64,000 nt of DNA from Liolophura sinensis (lineage: Eukaryota; Mollusca; Polyplacophora; Chitonida; Chitonidae), in NCBI RefSeq assembly GCF_032854445.1, contig NC_088306.1:26137764-26201763 (forward strand), given 5' to 3'. Position numbers and translations under genes: made by a program. Below are positions 48,101 through 57,900 of this stretch, in pieces (within the stretch, counting starts at the first letter, position 1; every line of letters starts with the position of its first letter). The notes beneath the pieces were generated by a model. The model was given only the letters and a program-made list of their open reading frames with translations. It had not been told where the DNA came from and ran no database searches.

Positions 48101-51100
48101 GGTACAGGAGACAAGATTGGGATGGTGTTCTGTTCACTGACGAGTCGAGATTTCATCTGGACGGCTCAGATGGCAGGGCAAGGGTGTACAGACGTCCTGG
48201 TGAACAGTATGCTGACGCGTGCGTTGTTCAACGTCGAGCGTTTAGTGGCGGCAGCGTTATGGTATGGGGAGGCATCACATCTCATGGGTGGACCCAACTT
48301 GTCATTGTGAATGGCAATCTGACAGGCCTGCGATACAGGGACGAGATCATTCTGCCTCATGTGCAAGCGTTCATTCAAGGACATGGACGTAACATCACAC
48401 TTCAGCAAGATAATGCCCGTCCACATGTCGCTCGTGTTGTGACGGATTTCTTGAGACAGCACAACATTCCGGTACTCCCTTGGCCAGCAGTTTCTCCTGA
48501 CCTGTCCCCTATCGAGCACGCATGGGACGAAATGGAACGGCGATTACGTCAGGGCCCGAATCAGCCATTGACGTTAGCTGATTTGGGACAAATGTTGCTT
48601 CAGACATGGAACAACATTCCCCAAGCTTTCTTCACTCGCTTAGTGTCGTCTATGCGTCGTCGTTGTCAAGCCTGCATCAGCGCCAGTGGTGGACACACAC
48701 GATATTGAGTTTGTGAACTGACTTTTGACACCACATCTCTTCGAGGGCGTATCATGATGCCTAGTGTCAAATCATAAAGATTTCGAGATTATCCTGTCAA
48801 CAGTTAAACAGTGATTAAACAGAATACCAAATATCATATTCTTATCTTAATTCATTAGAGCATGGCATAACTGCAGATGATGCACAGTTACTTTATTCCA
48901 GTAGTATATATTAAATGTGATTACTGTCTAATATATTGCAGTTAACATCACTGCATATTTCTATACCCAACTCTGCATAAACCAAGGTGCTAGGGCGCGT
49001 GGAACGTGCTATTATTTAAGCCTTTACATGTACAGTTAAAATAAAACCCCTGCTGAGGTAAATTGACAAACGGCCGAATTTCACCGTTTACGTTTCATCT
49101 GTCAGCTATCCACTGTGGTTGCGGCTCCGGTTTTGCTCTGAATGCTGTACTCCCCTATATTAATCTTATTCTTCCTCTTAACCGTTCGGAATATGGAAAT
49201 GTAACGCGTTCATCCACCTAAAACTTTTGCCATTTTCATCAATGGCTACAGTCCATCGGTGTTGATACTTAAATACTAGAATATTACCGCTTCTTTGTCG
49301 TAGAACTCGTTCAGATAAAACTCCACTTGAACGTCGCTGGAATATTGGACCACTGCTACTCGGGTGTAATCGAAACCCAAATCCACGGCGTCCAAGAATC
49401 TCTTGACAAAATTCCGGACTTTGTCGAAACTGTCCGAAGTCACACTTCCGGAACCATCCAAAACGAGGACAACATCCAAAGCCGCTGATCTACAACCTGA
49501 ACCAACAAGAAGAAACTTTAATGATAGAAGCTTGGATCGTGTATATTATCATATATTTTTAGTGAGTGCTTGGGGTTTAACGTCGTACTTAACAATTTTT
49601 CAGTCATATGACGAGTGAGTGTGTGAGTGCTTGGGGTTTAACGTCGTACTGAACCATTTTTCAGTCATATGACGACGACATATGACGACGAAGGAATCCT
49701 TAGAGTGCACCTAATGTGCCTCCTTAATGCAGGAGGGATTTCCACGGCTCTTTTATCTAGTGCTGCTTCACTCAGACGCCTTATCGAAGGCAAGTCAGCC
49801 TGAGCCATTATACTTATAGGAGTCAACCAGTCCATGAACTATCCCCTTCATGCTGAACGCCAAGCGAGGAAGTTACGACTTCCTCTTTTAAGGTCATAGG
49901 TGTGACTCGACCCAGCAGATACTTTTGAGTATGGTTACAAATTCTAATGTATAGCGCCTGTACTATTGGTATTGTAACATATCAGATATCGACAATTTGT
50001 AACATGAAACACTACTAGACAGCCACTCCTTTTCCTTTGATCACTTTCCCTTAATGTATTGATACCTATAGTGAACTTCTTAGTTGTTTGTTTGTTGGTT
50101 GTCAAGCAAACTGGAGGTTTCTGTTGGGATATCTATCATCAAATCCGTTGACAATGATTAGTTTATTTATTTATTTGGATTTTTACGGCGGAATCGAGAA
50201 TATTTCACTTGTGCGACAGCGACTAGAATTTATGGTGGAGGAAAGCTGACAGAACCAGATGGAAACACACAACCATGCGCTTGTTGCTGACAGATCTTCT
50301 CTCGGGGAGGAAACCCACCAACACCTTAATTTGTGCCTAGTTTCGGGCAACGCGGATCTTGTTCTGTTATGGTTGCCATTTCCAATACGTCTGAGAGAGA
50401 CCACCATCGACCATTTTGCCACCGAGGCCATTAGAGTACTGGAAGCTTTGGAATGTGACAAAATAATGTTACTTTCTTGGACAGAGAATCTGTAGGTTTC
50501 CTCCTCACTCTCACCTGTAGCGAGGCCTTGGTGACAATAAGCACTCAACGCCTCGCGTGTATTCGTTTGTGTAAACTTACATTTGTTCAAGACAATTTGT
50601 TTTCCATCAATATGAGGTCACATGTGGGAAAATTGGTCAATAACTTGCCAATGGTCGGTGGTTTATATCTGTCCTCCGGTTTCTTCCAACCACAAAACTG
50701 ACCACCATCGTATGAATGAGAAATTTTCGAGTATATGTCGTTAAAAACAAATCAATTGAACAGATAAATAATTTTTACTTTGATCTTCTCTGCCGTCCAA
50801 GTTCTGCATAAACTCTTCTTCAAGCCCAGGAATTCCAGGTAAAATTTCCTCTGCCACCAACTCTGCTTGACCGGTGATTGTCCTCGGAATACCAGCAGAG
50901 ATTGACTGTAGGAAAAGTTTTGCGGCGAGCGCAGAGAGCAGCGGCTTGGTTAGGCTAGAGTACTCAAGAGAGGACCAATCTATGCCCAGCCTATTCTGAA
51001 CTGCGGTCCTGTAGAACGCCAGTTCCGGTAGGGTTTGAGACTGAGTAAACAACGACTCGGATATCTGAAAACATAAGATATAATGAGGATTAACTGTAAC

Positions 51101-52705
51101 TTAAAACAAATGTATGATGACAAACGATTTTTACAATTCTTCATTGTCCTTACTTTAGGTCTAACATTGAAGCGTGTGGCGTTTAAAAATAAGGGACATG
51201 TCGGATAAGGTGGGCTGTAAGAAATTTTCTGCTGGCGCTCGTTTAAGTTTTTTCCACATTGTAATTGATTAAATGAAAAGCCCATGTTGATGGATGTGAT
51301 CAGAACATGCAGAATCTCGGTTAGTTGTACTCGTGTGTACTTAAATTCGCTCGAAAGAGCCATTACAGCAGCACAGGTACAGAAATTTTCTTTCGGTATA
51401 ATTCTAGAAACTTGAAACCAGGAGGATTTGCATTGTCGATCCAGTCTTAAAACAGTTACAAGAACTTGGAACTAGATAAAACTGTAGTAAAACTAGAACA
51501 CTGCTACACTGACAATGAGAGTATTTATTTATTTATTTCCTTGATTGGTGTTTTACGCCGTACTCAAGACTATTTCATTTATACGACAGCGGCCAGCATT
51601 ATGGTGAGAGAAAAGCTGTGCACAGCCCGGGGAAACCTTCGACCATCCGCATGTTGCTGGCAGATGAGAGTGTTAAGAATGTTACACAGTAAATGTACCA
51701 TGAGATGTAATGAGATGCATGTAGTATGGCAGACAGTTTGGCCTCGACCTCTCTGTAAACTAAAAAAGCATGATATAAAGCCAAGTCTATACGTATAATA
51801 CATGTAACTAAAATTTAGTTATTTGCTTTCAGTGGCGCTAATCTTTCCAATGAATAGAGCTGTCATTACATATCTGTACATGAATGTATGTAGGTTAGAG
51901 TATGTCGAATAAACATCTTCTGAATAGTTATTCAGAAATAGTTATGATAAATATAAAAACAGACGTAAAAGGCAGAATCAAAAAGGACTTTAAATTTGTA
52001 GAAATCTATAACTATCCGTGGTCATATGTGGCCAGGTACTAATTACGACTGAAGTTGCAGGTTTGTAGAGGTCATTGTTTTGTGGTTTACTCTATTCATT
52101 CTATTTCTATCTCTATTCTTATCACCCTCTTGTCTGAAAATGCTGACGTTGTTATAAACTCAGCTAAATTCAATTGCATTTCGTCATGTTGTACATTTTA
52201 ATGGATTATTTCCAAAGTTTGGTGGCAAAATTATTTTCATTTATTATTTTTTTATCGTCTTGACTTTTAAAGATCGTCATGACAGATTACTCTTACTCTA
52301 AACATTTCTTGGACAGAATTAATTGTACATATGGTTTACACGAAGACTTACGTTCCATATGCCACCTTCCGCTCCTCCTAGATAGGTCTCCTCGTCCAGT
52401 CCGTCATTCGTCAGAGCTGCAGCCATCCGCCGCAGTAACAGCTTATCGTCGTCAAATATACATGTTAGGTCGATTGTGTCGAGCGCGGCGTCAACGACGT
52501 CCGCACCAGCGCTGGCGATTTCCAACGTCAAATCGACGTCAACGTAGGTAAGCTCTCCGGTCTCCCATTGCTCTCGAGAACCGCTGCCCGATTTATTTCC
52601 AGACTTTCCTGCTGACTTACTACCGGACTTTTCAGCTGAAGTCGAATGACAAAGACACAGAGTTGCGAATAGAAAAAGCAGGATTCTGATCGAAACACAC
52701 AGCAT
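42138..52705 (-). CDS. VWFA-domain secreted or membrane-anchored protein, copy A
   Basis: Eight exons: 52352-52705, 50779-51064, 49288-49496, 46681-46816, 45049-45279, 44450-44556, 42619-42723, 42138-42338; all phases close, giving about 542 codons. Residues 1-24 (MLCVSIRILLFLFATLCLC...) are a signal peptide, followed by a Ser/Lys/Gly-rich stretch. Exon 2 has an unidentified helical module (SALAAKLFLQSISAGIPRTI). Exons 3-5 form a von Willebrand A domain with a complete metal site: DGSGS (Asp about 227), Thr in GSTDT (about 298), LTDGQS (Asp about 334). Exons 6-8 form a C-terminal module (TKNPNSASHQWKCRG, GRCFIPPGQLKKL) ending in a hydrophobic stretch VVLTVALICVKFLL, either a membrane segment or GPI signal. 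VWFA domains usually bind proteins through a metal ion; the ligand is unknown. A Tc1 element sits in intron 3. Confidence 0.85.
43330..43975. repeat. 22-bp minisatellite in VWFA copy A intron 6
   Basis: 'tgtgtacagaaggagtgtag' plus 'gg' repeated nearly 30 times with variants. Because 22 is not a multiple of three, all frames are read in turn, giving long artefact ORFs on both strands. Confidence 0.92.
44020..44222. repeat. 30-bp tandem repeat next to the 22-bp array
   Basis: About seven units of 'gatgtacaagcggtacacag' plus 'ggtttgtaca' variants, 45 bp after the 22-bp array; both share the 'gtgtaca' word. Confidence 0.85.
47399..47425 (+). repeat. left inverted repeat of the Tc1 element
   Basis: 27 bp beginning 'ctaatgg' and containing 'agtaactgtgcatca'; it pairs with the right end with two mismatches and abuts a TA. 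Confidence 0.9.
47695..48708 (+). CDS. Tc1-family transposase, DD34E
   Basis: 337 codons without a stop or frameshift. N-terminal paired-like helix-turn-helix (NEVARHFGVHRNTISSLWRR), GRPR-type hook (RSGRPRV, about 54-60), then the catalytic core: Asp149 in LFTDESRF, Asp239 in QQDNARPH and Glu274 in SPIEHAWDEM, with 34 residues between the last two, the Tc1 signature. Also WGGI (191-194). Length is normal for the family. It cuts and pastes the element at TA sites; the complete triad suggests the copy is young and may be active. Confidence 0.96.
   Translation: MPRLTENQRLRAVGMLETGMAQNEVARHFGVHRNTISSLWRRFQQNGNTRDLPRSGRPRVTSRQQDNHIRLTHLRNRFQSSSLTARTIPDLRQISSRTVRNRLRERNIRPRRPAIRPILLQRHRQARLVWCRQHLRYRRQDWDGVLFTDESRFHLDGSDGRARVYRRPGEQYADACVVQRRAFSGGSVMVWGGITSHGWTQLVIVNGNLTGLRYRDEIILPHVQAFIQGHGRNITLQQDNARPHVARVVTDFLRQHNIPVLPWPAVSPDLSPIEHAWDEMERRLRQGPNQPLTLADLGQMLLQTWNNIPQAFFTRLVSSMRRRCQACISASGGHTRY
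48878..48904 (-). repeat. right inverted repeat of the Tc1 element
   Basis: Reverse complement begins 'ctactgg' and contains 'agtaactgtgcatca'; followed by TA at 48905-48906. Confidence 0.9.
49558..49920. repeat. dispersed repeat family 'gtgcttggggtttaacgtcg'
   Basis: Two start segments in tandem (49564 and 49627), the second continuing with 'tgtgcctccttaatgcagga', 'ttttatctagtgctgcttca' and 'aacgccaagcgaggaagtta'. Fragments recur at 12893-12985, 32045-32130 and 39003-39060. Not tRNA-headed as far as visible; class unknown. Confidence 0.75.
50160..50330 (-). mobile_element. SINE, diverged
   Basis: 'tatttatttggatttttacg', 'aatatttcacttgtgcgaca', 'cgcttgttgctgacagatct'. VWFA copy A intron 2. 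Confidence 0.7.
50640..50775 (+). mobile_element. SINE 3' part
   Basis: 'ctccggtttcttccaaccac', 'gagaaattttcgagtatatg', tail 'aacaaatcaattgaacagat'; ends against VWFA copy A exon 2. Confidence 0.65.
51518..51670 (-). mobile_element. SINE, head missing
   Basis: 'gattggtgttttacgccgta', 'gcggccagcattatggtgag', 'ccatccgcatgttgctggca'. VWFA copy A intron 1. Confidence 0.85.
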
Positions 52706-54764
52706 TCTGGGTTAAAATATCGCACTCGAAACAGAGCTGAACTGTAATAAACTTTAAGCAACTCTACCAAAGATGAAATACTCCACGTTACAGCTCACGT
52801 TTAGGGGCATTCGATGTTTCCAGCTAGTACAGTGTCTGTTAGGATTCAAACAAATTCATCAACCAATGCAATCATTCTCCAAAGTGTACAGTGTACACAC
52901 CAACAGATGCTCACTTTTATTCGTAGCTGTCATGAGGTGTACGATAACTATGCCTGTAGTGTTCTCAGCAAATGGTTGGAATGTCACTAACATTTTTATG
53001 GTGGTTGTCATGGCTGACAACAAAATGTATAACAACAAAATCCGTTATACACGCCTCGGCTTGAGCTAAATTCTCCTTTCTATAGGTTGTAAATATGAAC
53101 TTGACATATATGTCATCTTAAGTCCATATTTCCATTGGCGTGACCACAATGTACACAAATGGGCTCTAGATAAGACTCCTCTCTACTAAGTCCAGTAACA
53201 ACAAAAATCAAATGTGTAGAGTTCACATAAATACGAATACAGAAAAAAGCAACTGTCAAACCATTTTTCAGCTTATTCTTGTTGGTACATATTTTCGAAG
53301 TAAATACTGACCAGAAAAAATATATACCAATCACATAACCAGGAAAATAGTTCGACAGTTTTTTTTCGTGTAAGTCGACTGGATGCAATTTCAAATTACT
53401 GGAGAGTTGTTTTTAGCCAACTTCAGTCAGAGTTTAAGAGAAATGTAGGCGCTTTCAATCGATAATGGATAACCTTCAAATACGGTTAAATACATGGATT
53501 AGGACGTAAGGTGTTAATAACAGAATTTGCGTGATATCACTCAGCGTTTCTCGCCTACACAAGCGAGTTGCAAGCTGGGTAAATACTGCGATCTATTCCT
53601 TTTCACTTTACGCGGCGAACTATTCCTCTTCGCTTTACGCGCACAACTATACACAGAAACACACACAAAAAAGCACAAAAGAGCATATCCCTTGGATCGA
53701 CTTATTTTAGGCGTATCATATTCAACATTGCAGTTAAACTGACCATTACTGTTGGTAGGTACTTTGTCAACACTATCCTTCTATTGATTCTGTAGTGCAC
53801 AAGACTGGTAAAGGTACGAGTCTACTTTCCACGTTAACGTTTGACGGGATTCTTTCTATTGCATGGGCGATCAATTTTACACTGACATACACAACGGCCT
53901 ACTTTGATAATGTCAGAAAGGCTAAAACAACGTTTAATATCATCTGGAATAAGCGAAGGTCACAAATCAAACCTCGCCTTTGTGGTTATTTGATTGTGTC
54001 GAGTGAGATTTACAACCATTTTATAACTGACATTAAGAATTCCATTTACATAAGCTCCGACGTGTATTAAAATCCACTGTAGTATCATCTGTTGGATATA
54101 ATATATGTACATCGCAGGGGTATTAAATAGCACGGGGAGTAAAATCTTAGTGGCAACTAAAACGCCCACTAATACCATGGTTTAATCACAGTTAGGTAAA
54201 AAAAAAAAAATGCGTAAACGTTAATAGCAATGTATATCACGTCACTTGTCTAGAATTACTCAAATGATGTGTGGCTATCCCATGGAGAACTGACGGTTTG
54301 CAAATATGCATAACTACATGAGAAACTCAAAACAAATAAAAAAATGAACACAGAATGAAAGCAACATCTGTTTTCTTCATGAAATGCCAAAATCATGTCC
54401 AGAAAATATACTTGAAGTCCGGATTTAGTGATTCACGTTCAATGGCAGGAGACATATGTAAACCAAATAGAGATGGCAGAAAACGTTTTATTAGAGTGAC
54501 GCATAGAGAAAAACGTATATAAAGCGTGTGTATCCAAATGTGAACGAATCGTGCAAGTATCAGTATATTTATAAATTCATTTGGTTGTTACTTAACGGTA
54601 AATTCCAACGCCACAAACAAACCAGAATGGCATTTGAAGAATTCTGAAATTAAACCATAACAAACTTGTCGAAATTAACCAAAAGCTGATTATCGTTGTT
54701 ACATTGTGCTAAGTTTCAATTCATCACAGCGTAGCCTTACCACATTTGGCTCAGAAGCAAAATT
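52706..54764. other. intergenic stretch between the VWFA copies
   Basis: Should contain the promoter of copy A (right after 52705) and the 3' UTR of copy B (left of 54931). I see no repeat family copy, RNA gene or convincing ORF in it. Confidence 0.6.
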
Positions 54765-54947
54765 ATGAGCCGGGTGGAGGATGAGGATGAAGAAGATGGT
54801 CCACCTAAGTGTCAATATTATGACCAATTTGAAAATTTCAAAGCAAATATCAATTTTCAGCAAGTATTGGAAAATATACCAGACATTTACAGGTCGTCCC
54901 TAGAGACATTTTTCAGACTCGTCAACAGTATCAAAGACGACTGGTAG
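54765..54947 (+). CDS. small acidic ORF, doubtful
   Basis: 60 codons from an ATG: an acidic start (MSRVEDEDEEDGPPK) then NIPDIYRSSLETFFRLVNSI and a TAG. Its last bases overlap the final codons of VWFA copy B in antisense. Composition is protein-like rather than repetitive, but I do not recognise it, there is no clear splice context, and it is short enough to occur by chance. It could be an exon of an unannotated plus-strand transcript. Confidence 0.25.
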   Translation: MSRVEDEDEEDGPPKCQYYDQFENFKANINFQQVLENIPDIYRSSLETFFRLVNSIKDDW

Positions 54948-57900
54948 CCATTTTGACGATAAGTAAAGTCACGAGAATCAGGGCGAAGTTGCCGTATGGT
55001 CGATTATTCCCAGCCACCAATGTGTAAAACAGCGACCCTTCGGCGGCATCCGTATAAAATGTTGCGTACATCCTGATTGTTTTCTCGCCATTCTTGGTCA
55101 GATTTCTTAGTTGTTCCGGTGAAATGAAACACGTACCCTGAAGATATAAAAAAAAAACATGGCGTCATTTTGTGAAGAGAGATCTTCCATTTAAAACAAT
55201 CCACTTTGAAAAAAATAATCTTTTAAATTTAACAAAAAGTGTGTTAACTGAATTGATGCTAGAATGTAATATGTTATTTCGGACGATTACTCTGTTAAAT
55301 ATAACACACATATTCCAGTAATTCAAGATGCCGATTCCGTTAGACTAACAGGGTACTATGTTGAATATGACACAATAATGTGTTATAATAACACAATACA
55401 GCATTCTAGCATCACTCAGATAACAGACTTTCTAAAAAGTTAGAAGTAATAGACTAATTTTTGGAGAGTAATTAATCACGTGCACATTGTAACTGATCTC
55501 ACTGTTATAGGGGACCTATGGTGACGCTCATGTGTGCGTTGTCGCAGCTCTCGTTGAAGGCTAAGCGTTCTCCACAGACACACCCTTACGGCACACGTGG
55601 GAAAATTTGTCAGTAACTTGCCACAGGTTGATGTATGTTATATACACCAGGTGGGCTGCCACGAATAAACCTGACTGCCATGGTAAAAGTGATACAACTA
55701 TCGAATAAATAAATATATAAATAAATACTATAGTTTACTGAAAATCTTTGACGACATTGTCCTGTTACAAGATGAATAATTAAGACGAGTCGAATAAAAA
55801 TGCTGAATGCATACTTCAACATTTTCCCTTTTATTGTAAATTTATTACAAAGAGAATGCAGTCAGAATACATTTTCTAAATCATAATGTTAGACCCCATA
55901 AACTTACTTTTTCGACACCAAGAACTCATTGGCTCGGGTGATGTCATAATTATTCAAAAGCAAGTAGCATGCTGGATAATAGGCGTGGAGAGTAATTTTG
56001 TTTTTAAATGATTGCATTAAGAAGCGGTTAGAACAAACTCTACGCCGTAACACGGGCATGCTGGACAATGGGCGTGGAGAGTAATGTTTTTTTGCAATAA
56101 CTTCATTAAGAAGCGGTTAGAACAAACTGTACGCTGTAACACAGCCTACACCAAACAGGGTTCACATTAAAACCAATAGCTATTTAGGTAAATGGTGCCG
56201 ACCGGCCTTTCTGAAATAGAAATGTACCCACTGCAACCGTTGAGATCACTTTATTTCGGTACCGTAGCATCACGTAAAAAGGCACGTGATCTCCAATAGT
56301 CGCCCGCCGTTATAACATGCTGAACTCCACCCAATAATTATGACTTCACCCGAGGCAACGAGTTCTTGGTGTCGAAACCGAGCTTACACAGTTTAATATT
56401 ATGAATTACAAAAAGTGCTCCAACTTCATTTTCTTTGCAAGAACATGAATTTTAAACATGTCCATATGTAGAGGTGTTGTGGTGTTATATGTCACTGACT
56501 AAAAGCCAGTTTTGGTAGCGAGTATGACTGACTTTACAGACTAGGGATGTAGGAAGCTGGCTACAATAGGTTTTTAGTCGAGTCCATAGCTGCATCGAAG
56601 AAACCGAATGCTCACTTGATCCTTTTTCAGCGACACACAGGTGACGCATCTTTCTGGCTAAGTTCATATTCGTATATCTAGACGTACCAAAAAAACTGTT
56701 CAAGACAAATTAAAACCTGATTGGATACCAGTGATAAACTGGTTTAACTCAGAGTAATAGTAACGTTACATGGCACTGACTTTAGCACTGAAAATTTGGC
56801 TCCGACCACCTTGGGGTAACGTTAAAGCCATATACATGTATAGTTTGGGACATCAATGAAACAGGCCTTGTGAAATTTTACTTTGGGTATTATTGTCTTA
56901 CCTGTTGACAATCTTACCTGCAGTTTTGGATGCTTCCCTTAATATTCGAACCAGCGACCTCAGGGTCATCGAAACAGATATAAACCTTTGAAGAATAGTC
57001 TGAAAAGAAACACCTACCCGATCATTCATGGCTCCTCGGCATCGCCATTGGTGAGAGGCCATGTTGGGGTTCCTTGTGCGCGTGGACAGGTACGTTTTAA
57101 TAACGCCCGTGGACGTGGACAACTGTGAGTAGAAGACAAATAAAAACGTCAAAGGATTTTGAAGAAAACAAACTTTGGGACCTGTTGTTCAAAAGTGTAT
57201 TAAAAGTTAAGAAAGAATTAAATATCAGTCTGGCTTCAATGCAAAACTAACTACACTCAAGAAATTAATCTGTTGATTTTTTTTTGCAGAAAGTCTATTC
57301 TTTGAGTGATGCTAGAATGTATTCTGTTATTATAACACCATATTCTGTCATATTCAACATACCATCCTGTTAAAATAATAGAATGTTTAGGTTGATTTAT
57401 TAGAATATGTGTGTTATATCCAACAGAACAATCTGCTACAGTAACAGAATACATTCTAGCATCGCCCAGACGACAGACTTTCTGTTAAATTCAACAGAAC
57501 AATCTGCTACAGTAACAGAATACATTCTAGCATCGCCCAGACGACAGACTTTCTGTTATATTCAACAGAACAATCTGCTACAGTAACAGAATACATTCTA
57601 GCATCGCCCAGACGACAGACTTTCTGTTAAATTCAACAGATTAATTTTTAAGCGTATTGTTAATATAGGTCTTATAACTACTAATATGCTCTTGAACAAC
57701 AGGACATTATGTCAAAAGTTTTTAGAAGGAGCAGATGATGGTACCACGATTGTATGCTATTTCACTGTTAACCACACCATGGTTAACCATACTCAAGAAA
57801 TTTCCATCAAATAAGATTGTGGTCATTTTTATGGGTAAATAAAAAGAGACTTTCCGGAATAAAGTAAGCCAAATATCATATAAGAATATGCATGTATTTT

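Larger units (their letters stand above)
47399..48904 (+). mobile_element. full-length Tc1/mariner transposon
   Basis: 1506 bp bounded by 27-bp inverted repeats with two mismatches (shared core 'agtaactgtgcatca') and flanked by TA on both sides (47397-47398 and 48905-48906), the usual Tc1/mariner target duplication. It carries one uninterrupted transposase ORF and is inserted in intron 3 of VWFA copy A, opposite to that gene. The ORF is richer in GC than the surroundings, consistent with a transposed origin. Confidence 0.92.

Noticed and set aside
48077-48519. Additional ORFs on both strands inside the transposon
   Set aside because: Shadows of the Tc1 transposase reading frame.
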